A DNA stretch of 64,000 nucleotides from Tropicibacter naphthalenivorans. GTDB taxonomy: Bacteria; Pseudomonadota; Alphaproteobacteria; Rhodobacterales; Rhodobacteraceae. Made by a program: the position numbers and the translations under genes. Within the stretch, counting starts at the first letter, position 1, and every line of letters begins with the position of its first letter. Shown here one piece after another: positions 8,891 to 17,673 of the stretch. The stretch lies in the NCBI RefSeq assembly GCF_900176475.1, contig NZ_FWXX01000001.1, forward strand, positions 806,001 to 870,000, given 5' to 3'. The notes under the pieces are model-generated. The model did not search any database, was not told where the DNA came from, and worked only from the letters and a program-made list of their open reading frames with translations.

Positions 8891-8902
8891 GACCGCTCGG
8901 TC
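8891..8902. promoter_or_regulatory. Perfect palindrome GACCG-CT-CGGTC between paaI and paaZ (candidate PaaR/TetR operator)
   Basis: A 12-bp perfect inverted repeat lies 38 bp from the paaI start and 60 bp from the paaZ start, so one bound repressor could cover both divergent promoters. Its size and composition fit TetR-family operators, and the TetR gene sits two genes away. I infer the pairing; no binding data are available. Confidence 0.6.
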
Positions 8903-8962
8903 AAGTCTGTTGATTTCCGGTTTCGCATGCGCCATGGTGCCGCCGAACAGGGAGGAACCCAA

Positions 8963-10975
8963 ATGCTGAACCCACATTCCTACGCTTGCGGTCAATGGAT
9001 CGCCCCCGGCGCCGATGCCCGCGACGTCTTTGGCCCGGTCGATGGCGCGCTTGTCGCCAAGGCCGGTGCGCCGCTGGATTACGCCGCCATGCGCGCCTAT
9101 GCGCTGACCAAGGGCGGGCCTGCCTTGCGCGAAATGACCTTTCACCAGCGCGCCAAGATGCTCAAAGCGCTCGCGGCCTACATCGCCGAGCACAAGGAAC
9201 AGCTCTATGCCATCAACCCGCTGACCGGGGCGACCCGCGCCGACGGGGCCGTCGACATCGAAGGCGGCATCATCACCATGTCCGTCATCGCCAGCAAAGG
9301 CCGCCGCGAAATGCCCGACGGTCATGTCTATGTCGACGGCGGCGTCGAGCAACTCTCGCGCAAGGGGACCTTTCTGGGCCAGCACATCGCCACGCCGCTG
9401 CAAGGCGTCGCGGTGCACATCAACGCCTTCAACTTCCCGGTCTGGGGGATGCTGGAAAAGCTCGCCGCGACGCTGCTGGCGGGGGTGCCTGCCATCGTCA
9501 AACCGGCGACGCAGACCTGCTACCTGACCGAAGCGTGCTTCCGTCTGATGATTGACTCCGGCCTGCTGCCCGACGGCGCGGTGCAGCTGATCATCGGCGG
9601 CACGGGCGATCTGCTGGACCAGCTTGGCCCGCAGGACGTGGTCAGCTTTACCGGCTCGGCGGACACCGCCCTGATGCTGCGCGGTGCCCCCCACCTGATG
9701 CGCAACTCGGTGCGCTTCATGTCGGAACAGGACAGCCTCAACGCCTCGATCCTCGGCCCCGACGTGACCCCCGATAGCGAAGAATTCGCGCTGTTCATCA
9801 AGCAGGCCGCCACGGAACTGACCGTCAAGGCGGGTCAGAAATGCACCGCCATCCGCCGCATCATCGTGCCGGACACGCAGATCAACGCGGTGGCCGAAGC
9901 GCTGTCAGACCGCCTGCGCAAGACCACCATCGGCGATCCCTCGGGCGATGCCCGCATGGGCGCGCTGGCCTCGGCGGGGCAGCGTCAGGACGTGGCCGAA
10001 AAGGCCGCCATCATCGGGCAAGAAGCGCGGCAGATCCTTGGCGCCGACGCCTTTGACATCCCCGACGGCCCCGGTTTCTTCGCGCCGATGCTGTTCCAGT
10101 GTGACGACCCTGACGCGGCGCGCGAAGTTCACGCGACCGAAGCCTTTGGCCCCGTCTCGACCCTGCTGCCTTACCGCGATCTTGGCCACGCGACCGAGCT
10201 GGCGAACCGCGGCGAAGGCTCTCTGGTGGCGTCCCTCGTCACCGCCGATCCGGAGGTGGCGCGCCGCGTCGCCATCGACTCGGCCGCTTGGCACGGGCGT
10301 CTGTACATCACCGACCGCAGCTCGATGAAAGAGGCGACGGGCCACGGTGCCCCCCTGCCCCATCTGGTCCACGGCGGTCCGGGCCGGGCGGGCGGCGGCG
10401 AAGAGCTGGGCGGCGTGCGCGGCGTTCTACACTATATGCAGCGCACCGCGATCCAGGGCAGCCCCGACGTGCTGACCGCGATCACCGGCCAATGGGTGCC
10501 CGGCAGCGCCGAAATCACCGGCCCGCAGCACCCGTTCCAGCGCACCTATCGCGAGATCGAGATCGGCGAGACCCTGACCACCGACCCGCGCGAGGTCACG
10601 CTGGCCGATATCGAGCATTTCGCAGAGTTCACCGGCGACACCTTCTATGCGCATATGGATCAAGAGGCCGCCGAGGCGAACCCCTTCTTCCCCGGTCGCG
10701 TGGCGCATGGCTACCTGCTGTTGTCCTTTGCGGCGGGCCTGTTCGTACAGCCCGATCCCGGCCCGGTTCTGGCCAACACCGGCCTGAACAGCCTGAGCTT
10801 TCAAAAGCCGGTCAGCCCCGGTGACAAGGTGCACGTCCGCCTGACCGCCAAGCGCAAGACCCAGCGCACCGACACCTACGGCGAGGTTGCCTGGCACGTG
10901 ACGCTGTACAATCAGGACGGCGATCAGGTGGCCGACTACGAGCTGCTGACCATGGTGTCTTACGAGCGCGATTAA
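8963..10975 (+). CDS. paaZ: Bifunctional oxepin-CoA hydrolase / semialdehyde dehydrogenase
   Basis: Opens the oxepin-CoA ring and oxidises the resulting semialdehyde in aerobic phenylacetate breakdown. The 670-aa protein is a fusion of an aldehyde dehydrogenase (about residues 1-520, with catalytic Cys294 in KAGQKCTAIRR and the general base Glu255 in FMSEQDSLNA) and a C-terminal MaoC-type R-hydratase (about 535-670, with DTFYAHMD and GRVAHGYLLLSF). The order and length match E. coli-type PaaZ. The ATG at 8963 has a GGAGGA ribosome site; an upstream extension in the same frame crosses the divergent promoter and is rejected. The ring-oxygenase genes paaABCDE are not in the window. Confidence 0.95.
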   Translation: MLNPHSYACGQWIAPGADARDVFGPVDGALVAKAGAPLDYAAMRAYALTKGGPALREMTFHQRAKMLKALAAYIAEHKEQLYAINPLTGATRADGAVDIEGGIITMSVIASKGRREMPDGHVYVDGGVEQLSRKGTFLGQHIATPLQGVAVHINAFNFPVWGMLEKLAATLLAGVPAIVKPATQTCYLTEACFRLMIDSGLLPDGAVQLIIGGTGDLLDQLGPQDVVSFTGSADTALMLRGAPHLMRNSVRFMSEQDSLNASILGPDVTPDSEEFALFIKQAATELTVKAGQKCTAIRRIIVPDTQINAVAEALSDRLRKTTIGDPSGDARMGALASAGQRQDVAEKAAIIGQEARQILGADAFDIPDGPGFFAPMLFQCDDPDAAREVHATEAFGPVSTLLPYRDLGHATELANRGEGSLVASLVTADPEVARRVAIDSAAWHGRLYITDRSSMKEATGHGAPLPHLVHGGPGRAGGGEELGGVRGVLHYMQRTAIQGSPDVLTAITGQWVPGSAEITGPQHPFQRTYREIEIGETLTTDPREVTLADIEHFAEFTGDTFYAHMDQEAAEANPFFPGRVAHGYLLLSFAAGLFVQPDPGPVLANTGLNSLSFQKPVSPGDKVHVRLTAKRKTQRTDTYGEVAWHVTLYNQDGDQVADYELLTMVSYERD

Positions 10976-10981
10976 GCCCAA

Positions 10982-11011
10982 GGGGGCGGCGTCCAGACGA
11001 ATGCCGCCCCT
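10982..11011 (+). terminator. Probable terminator after paaZ
   Basis: GC-rich hairpin just after the paaZ stop: GGGGCGGC (about 10983-10990) pairs with GCCGCCCC (11003-11010) across a 12-nt loop. The T run is weak, so efficiency is uncertain. Confidence 0.5.
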
Positions 11012-11076
11012 CCTGCCGTGACAAGGTTTACGGCAAATCCCTTGATTTGCTGCGCAATCGGCGCAACTCTGATGGT

Positions 11077-11418
11077 ATGAACAGCTTCACGCCCTTTCCG
11101 GGACAGCCCAGCACCCAAGAGGTTGTCGCCTTTCACCGCACGGAGCTTTCCGTGATCATGTCGCTGTACGGCCGGATGGTCGCCGCCGGGGAATGGCGCG
11201 ACTATGGCATTTCGACCCTGCGCGACGTGGCGGTTTTCTCGGTGTTCAAACGCACCGCCGAAAACCCGCTGTACCGCATCGAAAAGCGCCCCAAGCTGCG
11301 CAACAAACAGGGCGAATACGCGCTGTTCGGCGTGGATGGGCAAGTGCTGAAACGGGGCAGCGATCTGCGCACGGTGCTGCGCATTCTGGAACGCAAGCTG
11401 ATCCGCGCGGTGGACTGA
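11077..11418 (+). CDS. DUF2794 family protein
   Basis: A 113-aa protein of an alphaproteobacterial family of unknown function. It shows the family's conserved core: VVAFHRTELSVIMSLYGRMV, GEWRDYGI, AVFSVFKR and LYRIEKRPKLRNKQG. No signal peptide or membrane segment is visible, so it is probably cytoplasmic. The ATG at 11077 gives the usual family N-terminus; a longer in-frame start exists ten codons upstream. The stop codon directly abuts that of the convergent gene at 11419. Confidence 0.8.
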   Translation: MNSFTPFPGQPSTQEVVAFHRTELSVIMSLYGRMVAAGEWRDYGISTLRDVAVFSVFKRTAENPLYRIEKRPKLRNKQGEYALFGVDGQVLKRGSDLRTVLRILERKLIRAVD

Positions 11419-12297
11419 CTAGGGCTCTGGCCGCCAGCCGATCAAACGCGCCTCTGCGTCCGCTTGCTTGACCGTTTGCTTCACAGGATGCGCACGCAGC
11501 CAGCGATTTTCTTGGGCAAGGCACCACGCCGCAACGCGGCGGTCGATGCGCTCACATCTGTGCTGCTCTGGCACATGCGCGCCGGTTTCCAGATCAAAGG
11601 CTTGGGTCCGGGCCTCTGGCGCGGCGGCCTCGACCCTTTGCGCCAGCGTCTTTAACGTCTGGCGCACAACGTCATCCTCGGTCGGAAAAGACGCCCACAG
11701 CGCGAATTGATCGCCATAGGGGCCGTCCTCAAAAAGCGTCTCAATGGGCTGGCCCAGTCTTCGCGCCACCGGATGCGGCGGCTTGTTTTCATGGGTCAAA
11801 CGCCGGTCCGGGTGGACCAAAGGCCGATAGAACAGCGTCACCGTGACCCCCGGCAAGGGCAGCGCCATCGGCATGGCGGGGGCCACATCAAGCACGATCT
11901 CGGCCAAGAGTTCCTGCGCGGTTTGCTCTGACAGCCAGACGCTCTGCCGGAAAAAGGTCGTCGCGCCGGACAGGTCCAGATCGCGGTCGTCATCGCCCTT
12001 GGGCGGCACCGCGTTGTTCACCAGCGTTTCGGTCAGGGTGCAGAACTGGTGCATCGACAAATCGCCATCCAGCGGCGGACCAAGCGGCACATCACACAGC
12101 AGCCGCCCGCGCATCACGTCGTCGCCGGGGCCATAGGCCTCACGGACGCGCAACTGCCCACCCCGATAGCGCACGTAGACATCACGCCCGTCGCGCGTTT
12201 TGCCGTAAAACTGCGCCGGGCAAGAGCCGCCGCCGTCGAGGCTGACCAGATCGAGCCACAGCGGCTCGGGTCGCGGAGGCGTGTGGAAATGGCTCAT
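11419..12297 (-). CDS. Conserved hypothetical protein coupled to the ureohydrolase gene
   Basis: A 292-aa soluble-looking protein that I do not recognise. The sequence starts MSHFHTPPRPEPLWLDLVSLDGG and holds a motif-like YVRYRGGQLRVREA near residue 40 and a Cys-containing tail (RRVAAWCLAQENRWLRAHP). No signal peptide or transmembrane helix is evident. Its ATG overlaps the TGA of the upstream ureohydrolase gene (ATGA), so the two are probably translated together and may be functionally linked. No function is proposed. Confidence 0.65.
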   Translation of the reverse strand: MSHFHTPPRPEPLWLDLVSLDGGGSCPAQFYGKTRDGRDVYVRYRGGQLRVREAYGPGDDVMRGRLLCDVPLGPPLDGDLSMHQFCTLTETLVNNAVPPKGDDDRDLDLSGATTFFRQSVWLSEQTAQELLAEIVLDVAPAMPMALPLPGVTVTLFYRPLVHPDRRLTHENKPPHPVARRLGQPIETLFEDGPYGDQFALWASFPTEDDVVRQTLKTLAQRVEAAAPEARTQAFDLETGAHVPEQHRCERIDRRVAAWCLAQENRWLRAHPVKQTVKQADAEARLIGWRPEP

Positions 12298-13244
12298 GCC
12301 AGCATCGCGCAGAGCATCTCGAACATGATCGACACGCCAAGGAAAGCGGTGGCCCCGCTGGCGTCGAAGGGCGGCGAGACCTCGACTAGATCGGCGCCGA
12401 CGATGTTCACGCCATAAAGCTCGCGGCAGACTTGCAGCGCCTGAAAGCTATTGGGGCCGCCCACTTCGGGCGTGCCGGTGCCGGGGGCAAAGGTCGGGTC
12501 GACAAAGTCGATGTCGTAGCTGACGTAGGTGTCCTGATCGCCGACAATCTCGCGGGCTTCGGCCATGACGTCCTTGATACCTCGGGCAAAGAACTCTTCA
12601 ATCGTGACGATGCGGATGCCCACGGCCTCGGCAAAGTCGCGGTCCTCGCTGTCGTACATGGTGCCGCGAATGCCGATCTGGATGACGCGCTTGGGGTCGA
12701 GCAGGTTTTCTTCGACGGCGCGGCGAAAGGGGGTGCCGTGGGTGTACATCGTCCCACCGAAATAGCTGTGGAACAGGTCGGTGTGGCTGTCAAAGTGGAT
12801 CATCCCGAGCGGCTGCGTGGCCAGCGCGCGCAGGACCGGCAGAGAGGTCAGGTGATCGCCGCCCGCCGTCAGGGGCCGGATATTGTTGGCCTTGAGCGTT
12901 TGGTAAAAGGCGGTGATCCGCGCCATGCTGTCCTGAATATCCGCCGGGTTGGGGCCGACGTCCCCCAGATCGGCGCAATTGGCGGTCTCGAACGGGCGCA
13001 TCCCGTTGGTCGCGTGCTGGGCGCGGATCATCGTCGAGGCGTCGCGCAATTGGCGCGGGCCGTGGCGGGGGCCGGGGCGGTTGGTGGTGCCGCTGTCCCA
13101 AGGCACGCCGACGAGGCCGATGTCGACCTTGGCGAACTGCGCGTGGTCGGGCGTGACGTGCGGCAGGCGCATGAACGTCGGCACGCCGGCAAAACGCGGC
13201 AGGTCAAAGCCCGAGACCGGGTGAAAGAAGCTGTCGGAGGGCAT
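12294..13244 (-). CDS. Agmatinase/guanidino-acid ureohydrolase family enzyme
   Basis: Mn-dependent ureohydrolase, 316 aa, that removes urea from a guanidino compound. The metal ligands are seen in GGDHL (near residue 127), HFDSHTD (near 150) and SYDIDFVDPTFAPGTGTPEVGG (near 235-256). The DSHTD variant with Ser in place of the common Ala, and the long loop YFGGTMYTHGTPFRRA, also occur in guanidinobutyrase and guanidinopropionase relatives, so the substrate could be agmatine or a guanidino acid. Ribosome site AAGGAAAG. It is translationally coupled to the hypothetical gene downstream. Confidence 0.85.
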   Translation of the reverse strand: MPSDSFFHPVSGFDLPRFAGVPTFMRLPHVTPDHAQFAKVDIGLVGVPWDSGTTNRPGPRHGPRQLRDASTMIRAQHATNGMRPFETANCADLGDVGPNPADIQDSMARITAFYQTLKANNIRPLTAGGDHLTSLPVLRALATQPLGMIHFDSHTDLFHSYFGGTMYTHGTPFRRAVEENLLDPKRVIQIGIRGTMYDSEDRDFAEAVGIRIVTIEEFFARGIKDVMAEAREIVGDQDTYVSYDIDFVDPTFAPGTGTPEVGGPNSFQALQVCRELYGVNIVGADLVEVSPPFDASGATAFLGVSIMFEMLCAMLA

Positions 13245-13296
13245 GGGCTTTCCTTGTGGTAGGGCGTTTGGGGAGGGGGCGGATTTTTGGATATTT

Positions 13297-14145
13297 TTAA
13301 AGAGAAGGAGCAGGGCGGGCGTGTTTTGTCACCGGGCCGTCGCCTTGGGATTGGATGCGGGTGATGGCGTCTTGGATCGCTTCATACGCGGTGGCCATAT
13401 GGTGGGCGTTGGCGTGAATGAGCGTTTCGGGGTCCGCGACCATGGCGACGTGGCCTTTCCAGAACAGCAGGTCGCCGCGTTGGTGCTCCGGCGTTTGGGC
13501 GGCGGGGAAGTAGGCCTGTTGCAGGTCGCTGTCGGCGGGACAGGCAATGTGACAGGCGGCAAGGGCCGCTTGGACGAGGCCGGAGCAGTCGATCCCAAAG
13601 GCGGAGTTGCCGCCCCAAAGGTAGGGGGTGCCAAGGTACAGTTCCGCTGTGGCGACCGGGTCTTTTGTCTGCGTTTGCAGGTGGATTGAGGGAACCCAGC
13701 CCAGTTCGGTCTGGGTGAAGCGGCCTTCGGTCGATTGCGTTTTGAGCGTGGCGAGGTGGGGGAGCGCCAGCGTTTCGCGGGTTTTGAAGTTTGGCTCCGG
13801 GTAGGCGTGGGTGGCGCGGGCGGTGACGCGGGCGAGATTGCCTTGCCGGGCGGTTTCGGGGGCGAGCGCGGCGGCATCCACCCAGCCGACGCAATTGGCG
13901 ATCTGGGCGGTGCCAAAGGCGAAACCGTCGCGGAGTTCGAGCACATCAAAGACCTCGCCGTAGCGCAGCTGCCGCTCGCGCGCGCCGCCCGGCTGGGCAG
14001 TCAGGTCCAGCACTGGTGTCGTCACGGAGTGGGCCTGCGGGTCGACCGGCGTGAGGTTCGGAAACCGCGCCGACAGCCAGCGCGCCGCGACACGGTCATT
14101 GGCCTGAAGACAGCGCGGATCGTCCGATTGGCCGGGAAAACTCAT
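13297..14145 (-). CDS. NlpC/P60 family cysteine peptidase with SH3-like N-terminus
   Basis: A 282-aa peptidase that probably cleaves murein peptides (gamma-D-glutamyl-diamino-acid bonds are the family's usual target). The C-terminal NlpC/P60 domain (about residues 165-270) shows the catalytic Cys in GIDCSGLVQAAL and the His in KGHVAMVADPETLIHANAHH. The N-terminal half resembles the bacterial SH3 segments that accompany such domains (FDVLELRDGFAFG, GWVDAAAL). There is no obvious signal peptide, so it may act on recycled peptides in the cytoplasm. The start overlaps the stop of the M17 peptidase gene (ATGA), which suggests joint work on peptide turnover. Confidence 0.88.
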   Translation of the reverse strand: MSFPGQSDDPRCLQANDRVAARWLSARFPNLTPVDPQAHSVTTPVLDLTAQPGGARERQLRYGEVFDVLELRDGFAFGTAQIANCVGWVDAAALAPETARQGNLARVTARATHAYPEPNFKTRETLALPHLATLKTQSTEGRFTQTELGWVPSIHLQTQTKDPVATAELYLGTPYLWGGNSAFGIDCSGLVQAALAACHIACPADSDLQQAYFPAAQTPEHQRGDLLFWKGHVAMVADPETLIHANAHHMATAYEAIQDAITRIQSQGDGPVTKHARPAPSL

Positions 14146-15524
14146 AGGCCGAGCGCCCCCGGCAACGCCCCGAGGATGGCGCGCGGCCCTTGCCAGAGGC
14201 CGCCTTTGGCGCGGCCCGGTGCGGCGGCCGGTTGGAAGGCGTAGATGTCAAAATGGGCGTAGCGCGTCTGACCCGCGAAACGGCGCAGGAACAGCGCGGC
14301 GGTGATCGAGCCGGCGAACCCGCCCGAAGGCGCGTTGTCGAGGTCAGCGATGCCCGGCTCGATCATGGTCTCGTAGGGCTCCCAAAACGGCATCCGCCAG
14401 ACGGGGTCGGCGTGGGTGGTGCCTTGGGCCGACAGGTCGGCGGCCAGTGCGTCATCGTCGGTGTAGAACGGCGCGAGGTCGGTGCCGACCGCCACCCGCG
14501 CGGCCCCGGTGAGGGTCGCCATGGAGATCATCAGGTCGGGGGTTTCCTCGGCCCCATAGGTCAGAGCGTCGGCCAGCACGAGGCGACCTTCGGCGTCGGT
14601 GTTGTTGATCTCGACCGTCAGGCCCGCGCGCGAGGTCAGGATATCGCCGGGGCGAAAGCTGTTGCCCGCCACCGAATTTTCCACCGCCGGGATCAGCAGG
14701 CGCAGCTGCACCGGCAGGCCCAGCGCCATGATCGCGCGCGCCAGACCCAGGGTGTTGGCCGCGCCGCCCATGTCTTTTTTCATCGCGCCCATGGAGGCGC
14801 CGGGTTTCAGGTTCAACCCACCGGTGTCAAAGCACACGCCCTTGCCCACCAGCGTCAGTTTCGGCCCGGTGTCGCCCCAGCGCAGGTCGATCAGGCGCGG
14901 CTCTTGCGCGGCGGCGCGGCCTACCGCGTGGATCATCGGGAAGTTCTGGTCCAGCAGCGCATCGCCCTTGATCACCGTGACCTTGCCGCCAAGGCGATAG
15001 GCCACATCGCGCACCGCCTTTTCCAAGGCGTCCGGCCCCATGTCTGCGGCAGGCGTGTTGATCAGATCGCGTGACAGCGCTTCGGAGGTGGCTAGGATTT
15101 CCAGCCGCGCGGCGTCGACGCCCTCGGGGGCAATCAAGGCCTTGGCTTTGACCGGCGCAGCCTTGTAGCGGCCAAACGCATAGCCCGACAGCAACCAGCC
15201 GAGCGCCTCGGTCGCGGCGTCCTGTTGCGGCAGGCCGCTGGCGATGTGATATGTCCCCTCTGCCAAGGCAGGCATCGCGGCGCAAAGCGCAAAGCGGACC
15301 CGCGCACGCTGGGCGGCGGTGCCATAGCCCGCAAGCGCGCCGATCGGTCCGCCATCCGGCCCCGGCAGCATCAACCCCGCACCAATCCCCCCGGCAAAGC
15401 CGTTCGCCTCGACCCAGGCACGGGTCGCGGGCGACTGCCCCTCTAGCCAAGAGGAAACAGCATCCGGTTCAAGGACATACAGCGGAAGAGAAGGTGCGTC
15501 GGCGGCAGCGAAAGTCAGGGTCAT
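14142..15524 (-). CDS. M17 leucyl aminopeptidase family protein
   Basis: Dinuclear-metal cytoplasmic aminopeptidase of family M17, 460 aa. The diagnostic NNTDAEGRLVLADAL motif is intact, as are GKGVCFDTGGLNLKPGASM and KKDMGGAANTLG, which carry metal and substrate ligands. The N-terminal domain is shorter and different from E. coli PepA, as in PepB-like bacterial members. It is the first gene of a coupled pair with the NlpC/P60 peptidase; together they could degrade murein or other oligopeptides to amino acids. Ribosome site AGGAA. Confidence 0.92.
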   Translation of the reverse strand: MTLTFAAADAPSLPLYVLEPDAVSSWLEGQSPATRAWVEANGFAGGIGAGLMLPGPDGGPIGALAGYGTAAQRARVRFALCAAMPALAEGTYHIASGLPQQDAATEALGWLLSGYAFGRYKAAPVKAKALIAPEGVDAARLEILATSEALSRDLINTPAADMGPDALEKAVRDVAYRLGGKVTVIKGDALLDQNFPMIHAVGRAAAQEPRLIDLRWGDTGPKLTLVGKGVCFDTGGLNLKPGASMGAMKKDMGGAANTLGLARAIMALGLPVQLRLLIPAVENSVAGNSFRPGDILTSRAGLTVEINNTDAEGRLVLADALTYGAEETPDLMISMATLTGAARVAVGTDLAPFYTDDDALAADLSAQGTTHADPVWRMPFWEPYETMIEPGIADLDNAPSGGFAGSITAALFLRRFAGQTRYAHFDIYAFQPAAAPGRAKGGLWQGPRAILGALPGALGL

Positions 15525-15582
15525 GGGGCATTCCTATCTGGAGTGCCGCAAGCCTAACTGTCGCGCTGCCGCCCGCAAGGGG

Positions 15583-15963
15583 TCAAAGGGAAAACTCGTT
15601 CAATTCCCACATTTCGGTCAAGGACCGTTCCCCCATACGCGCCAAACGGGCAAGCGTCGCCGCCTCGGCCACCCGGTCCCCCAGCTCGATGCAAATCATC
15701 ACGTCATGCGCCACGCCCGAAAGCGAACGCATCCCGATCTGCTCGGCAATCGCGGCCAGCGCGCGCAGCCCCTTGTGCAGGTCCTCGCGTGGGCCTTTCA
15801 ATGCCTGCTCTTGAAGCTGACACAACCGGTGGGCCAGCTCCTCCATCGCGCGACAAACGACATCCTCGGCCGCGTATGGACCCAAGTCGGTGCAGAGCGT
15901 TTCAATCTGCTCCGGGTCCATCTGCGGCCGTTCGTTCGGCGCGAGGTACGTTACCTCATTCAC
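15583..15963 (-). CDS. Conserved hypothetical protein (helical, about 126 aa)
   Basis: Unrecognised. The frame is open to 16086, but the best start is a GTG at 15963, six bases after a GGGGTGAG ribosome site; it gives VNEVTYLAPNERPQMDPEQIETL. The longer form would run into the carbonic anhydrase promoter. The protein looks wholly helical, soluble and acidic, with several cysteines (LCTDLGPY, VVCRAMEE, MICIELGD). It diverges from the carbonic anhydrase gene. Confidence 0.6.
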   Translation of the reverse strand: MNEVTYLAPNERPQMDPEQIETLCTDLGPYAAEDVVCRAMEELAHRLCQLQEQALKGPREDLHKGLRALAAIAEQIGMRSLSGVAHDVMICIELGDRVAEAATLARLARMGERSLTEMWELNEFSL

Positions 15964-16108
15964 AATCTCACCCCATTCCTTTCGCCCCCACGGCCTGCAC
16001 AATGTGACAAAGGACGGTTCCCAAAAGGTTATGCGCAAACAGTCTTTTCCCTCGAATTTCACTCGAATACAGACTACCTGAGACAAAATGCACCGTTCGG
16101 AGGATCAG

Positions 16109-16750
16109 ATGGACCACGCGAAACCCCTGCCCGCCTATCTTGTTCAGCGCTATCATGGCTGGAAAGCCACCCAATACGCGGAAAACAGCGCGTGGTATCA
16201 GCGCCTGGCCACCGAAGGGCAGCGCCCCCGTGCCATGGTGATTTCCTGCTGCGACAGCCGGGTGCACGTGACGTCGATCTTTGGCGCCGATCAGGGCGAG
16301 TTCTTTATTCACCGCAACATTGCGAATCTGGTGCCCCCGTACGAGCCCGATGGCAACCAGCACGGCACCTCGGCGGCGGTGGAATACGCCGTGACCGCGC
16401 TGAAGGTGGCGCATGTGATCGTGCTGGGCCACAGCCAGTGCGGCGGCGTTCAGGGCTGTCTGGACATGTGCGAAGGTCGCGCGCCCGAGCTGGAAGAAAG
16501 TTCAAGCTTTGTGGGCCGTTGGATGGATATCCTGCGCCCCGGCTACGAAGAGGTCAAGGACGACCCCAACATGCCGACGGCGCTGGAACGCGAAGCGGTG
16601 ATCGTGTCGCTGCGCAACCTGATGACCTTCCCCTTTGTCGAAGAGGCGGTCAAGGCAGGCAAGCTGAGCCTGCACGGTCTGTGGACCGACATCGGCGAAG
16701 GCGGTCTGGAATGCTACGACCCCAAGACCAAGGCGTTCTCGCCGATCTAA
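16109..16750 (+). CDS. Beta-class carbonic anhydrase
   Basis: Zinc enzyme that interconverts CO2 and bicarbonate, 213 aa. The zinc ligands and active-site residues are visible in SCCDSRV (near residue 46), HRNIANLVPP and GHSQCGGVQG. Its C-terminal part (SLHGLWTDIGEGGLECYDP) is the usual beta-strand region. The ATG at 16109 sits behind a GGAGG ribosome site; an earlier ATG at 16088 lies upstream of that site. A housekeeping role in supplying bicarbonate is likely; carB, a bicarbonate-using enzyme gene, is elsewhere in this window. Confidence 0.95.
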   Translation: MDHAKPLPAYLVQRYHGWKATQYAENSAWYQRLATEGQRPRAMVISCCDSRVHVTSIFGADQGEFFIHRNIANLVPPYEPDGNQHGTSAAVEYAVTALKVAHVIVLGHSQCGGVQGCLDMCEGRAPELEESSSFVGRWMDILRPGYEEVKDDPNMPTALEREAVIVSLRNLMTFPFVEEAVKAGKLSLHGLWTDIGEGGLECYDPKTKAFSPI

Positions 16751-16760
16751 GCGCCTGATT

Positions 16761-17078
16761 TCAGGCCAAAGACCCAGAATGCCCGCCCCGATCAGCCTTG
16801 ATGCAGGGGCGGCCAATCCGCTGGGAAATCTGCGCCAGCGGAACCCCCAGCCCCGAGCCGGTGCATACGACCTGACCTGCGGTGGTCAGGATCACCATGT
16901 GCCCGTCGCGGAACCCCAGACGATACCCCTTGGCGGCCAGACCGCTGGAAATATCGTTCCAATTGTTCGCAGTTTCCAAGATCGGCGCGAGGAACAGGCG
17001 CAGCAGCGAGCGCGTCTCGCTGTCCAGCGCGGGTTGGGTGGTGGGCCAAGCGGCCTGTGTATCGGAATAATGTCGCAT
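16761..17078 (-). CDS. Conserved hypothetical protein (105 aa)
   Basis: Unrecognised small soluble protein. A strong AAGGAG ribosome site precedes the ATG at 17078, which supports it as a real gene. The sequence is N-terminally variable (MRHYSDTQAAWPTTQ), then holds a conserved-looking block (KGYRLGFRDGHMVILTTAGQVVCTGSGLG) with alternating beta-strand character and a C-terminal block (LAQISQRIGRPCIKAD). It is convergent with the carbonic anhydrase gene. No function is proposed. Confidence 0.65.
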   Translation of the reverse strand: MRHYSDTQAAWPTTQPALDSETRSLLRLFLAPILETANNWNDISSGLAAKGYRLGFRDGHMVILTTAGQVVCTGSGLGVPLAQISQRIGRPCIKADRGGHSGSLA

Positions 17079-17202
17079 GACGGTGCTCCTTACCTGTGCT
17101 GAAAGCGTCGCCGAGAAGTTGGGCGAAAGTGCGGCCTATGCGTCTCAGCTTTTAAGCGAAAGCGTAACCGAGCCTTAACCACCCGTGCGCCAAGCTGCCG
17201 CC

Positions 17203-17664
17203 ATGGATGAAGTTGTTGTCACAGTCAGACTGCCGCGCGCCCTTTGGGACGCGAGTCGGCGTCTTGCGGATCACCGGGGCGAATCGGTCGACGCGGTGAT
17301 GCAGCGCGCGCTGGAACTTGTACTGCACGCCCCCACGGCGGTGCCGCCCGCGCTGTCCTCCGAGTTCGAGAGCGCCCGCAGTTGGCAGGAATTGCAGGGC
17401 CGGTTGATGGTCAAGGGCTTCGTTCTGCGCGACGACGCCGGGACGCTGGTCTTACTGTCCCATCCTGAAAAGCTGCCGCTGTGCGATCTGGCCGCCCTGG
17501 GGCAGGATGATCGCGCGTTGACCCAGCGCTTTGGCTTGTTTCCGGGGCGCGCGCATCGGCAGTTGGCCGAGCGGCTGATGGCGAAACGCGTGGACCGCGC
17601 GGCGCGCCTGGCCGAATGGGACGTGCTTCCATCACGGCCGCGCGCCAGCGATCAGGCGGGCTAG
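17203..17664 (+). CDS. Hypothetical protein with ribbon-helix-helix-like N-terminus
   Basis: A 153-aa protein. The first 45 residues (VVVTVRLPRALWDASRRLADHRGESVDAVMQRALEL) fit a ribbon-helix-helix fold: one short strand and two helices. The rest has no recognised domain. The ATG at 17203 lacks a clear ribosome site. It could be a small regulator, but the DNA-binding inference rests only on the N-terminal pattern. A long imperfect hairpin starts 10 nt after its stop codon. Confidence 0.55.
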   Translation: MDEVVVTVRLPRALWDASRRLADHRGESVDAVMQRALELVLHAPTAVPPALSSEFESARSWQELQGRLMVKGFVLRDDAGTLVLLSHPEKLPLCDLAALGQDDRALTQRFGLFPGRAHRQLAERLMAKRVDRAARLAEWDVLPSRPRASDQAG

Positions 17665-17673
17665 GCCCCGAAC

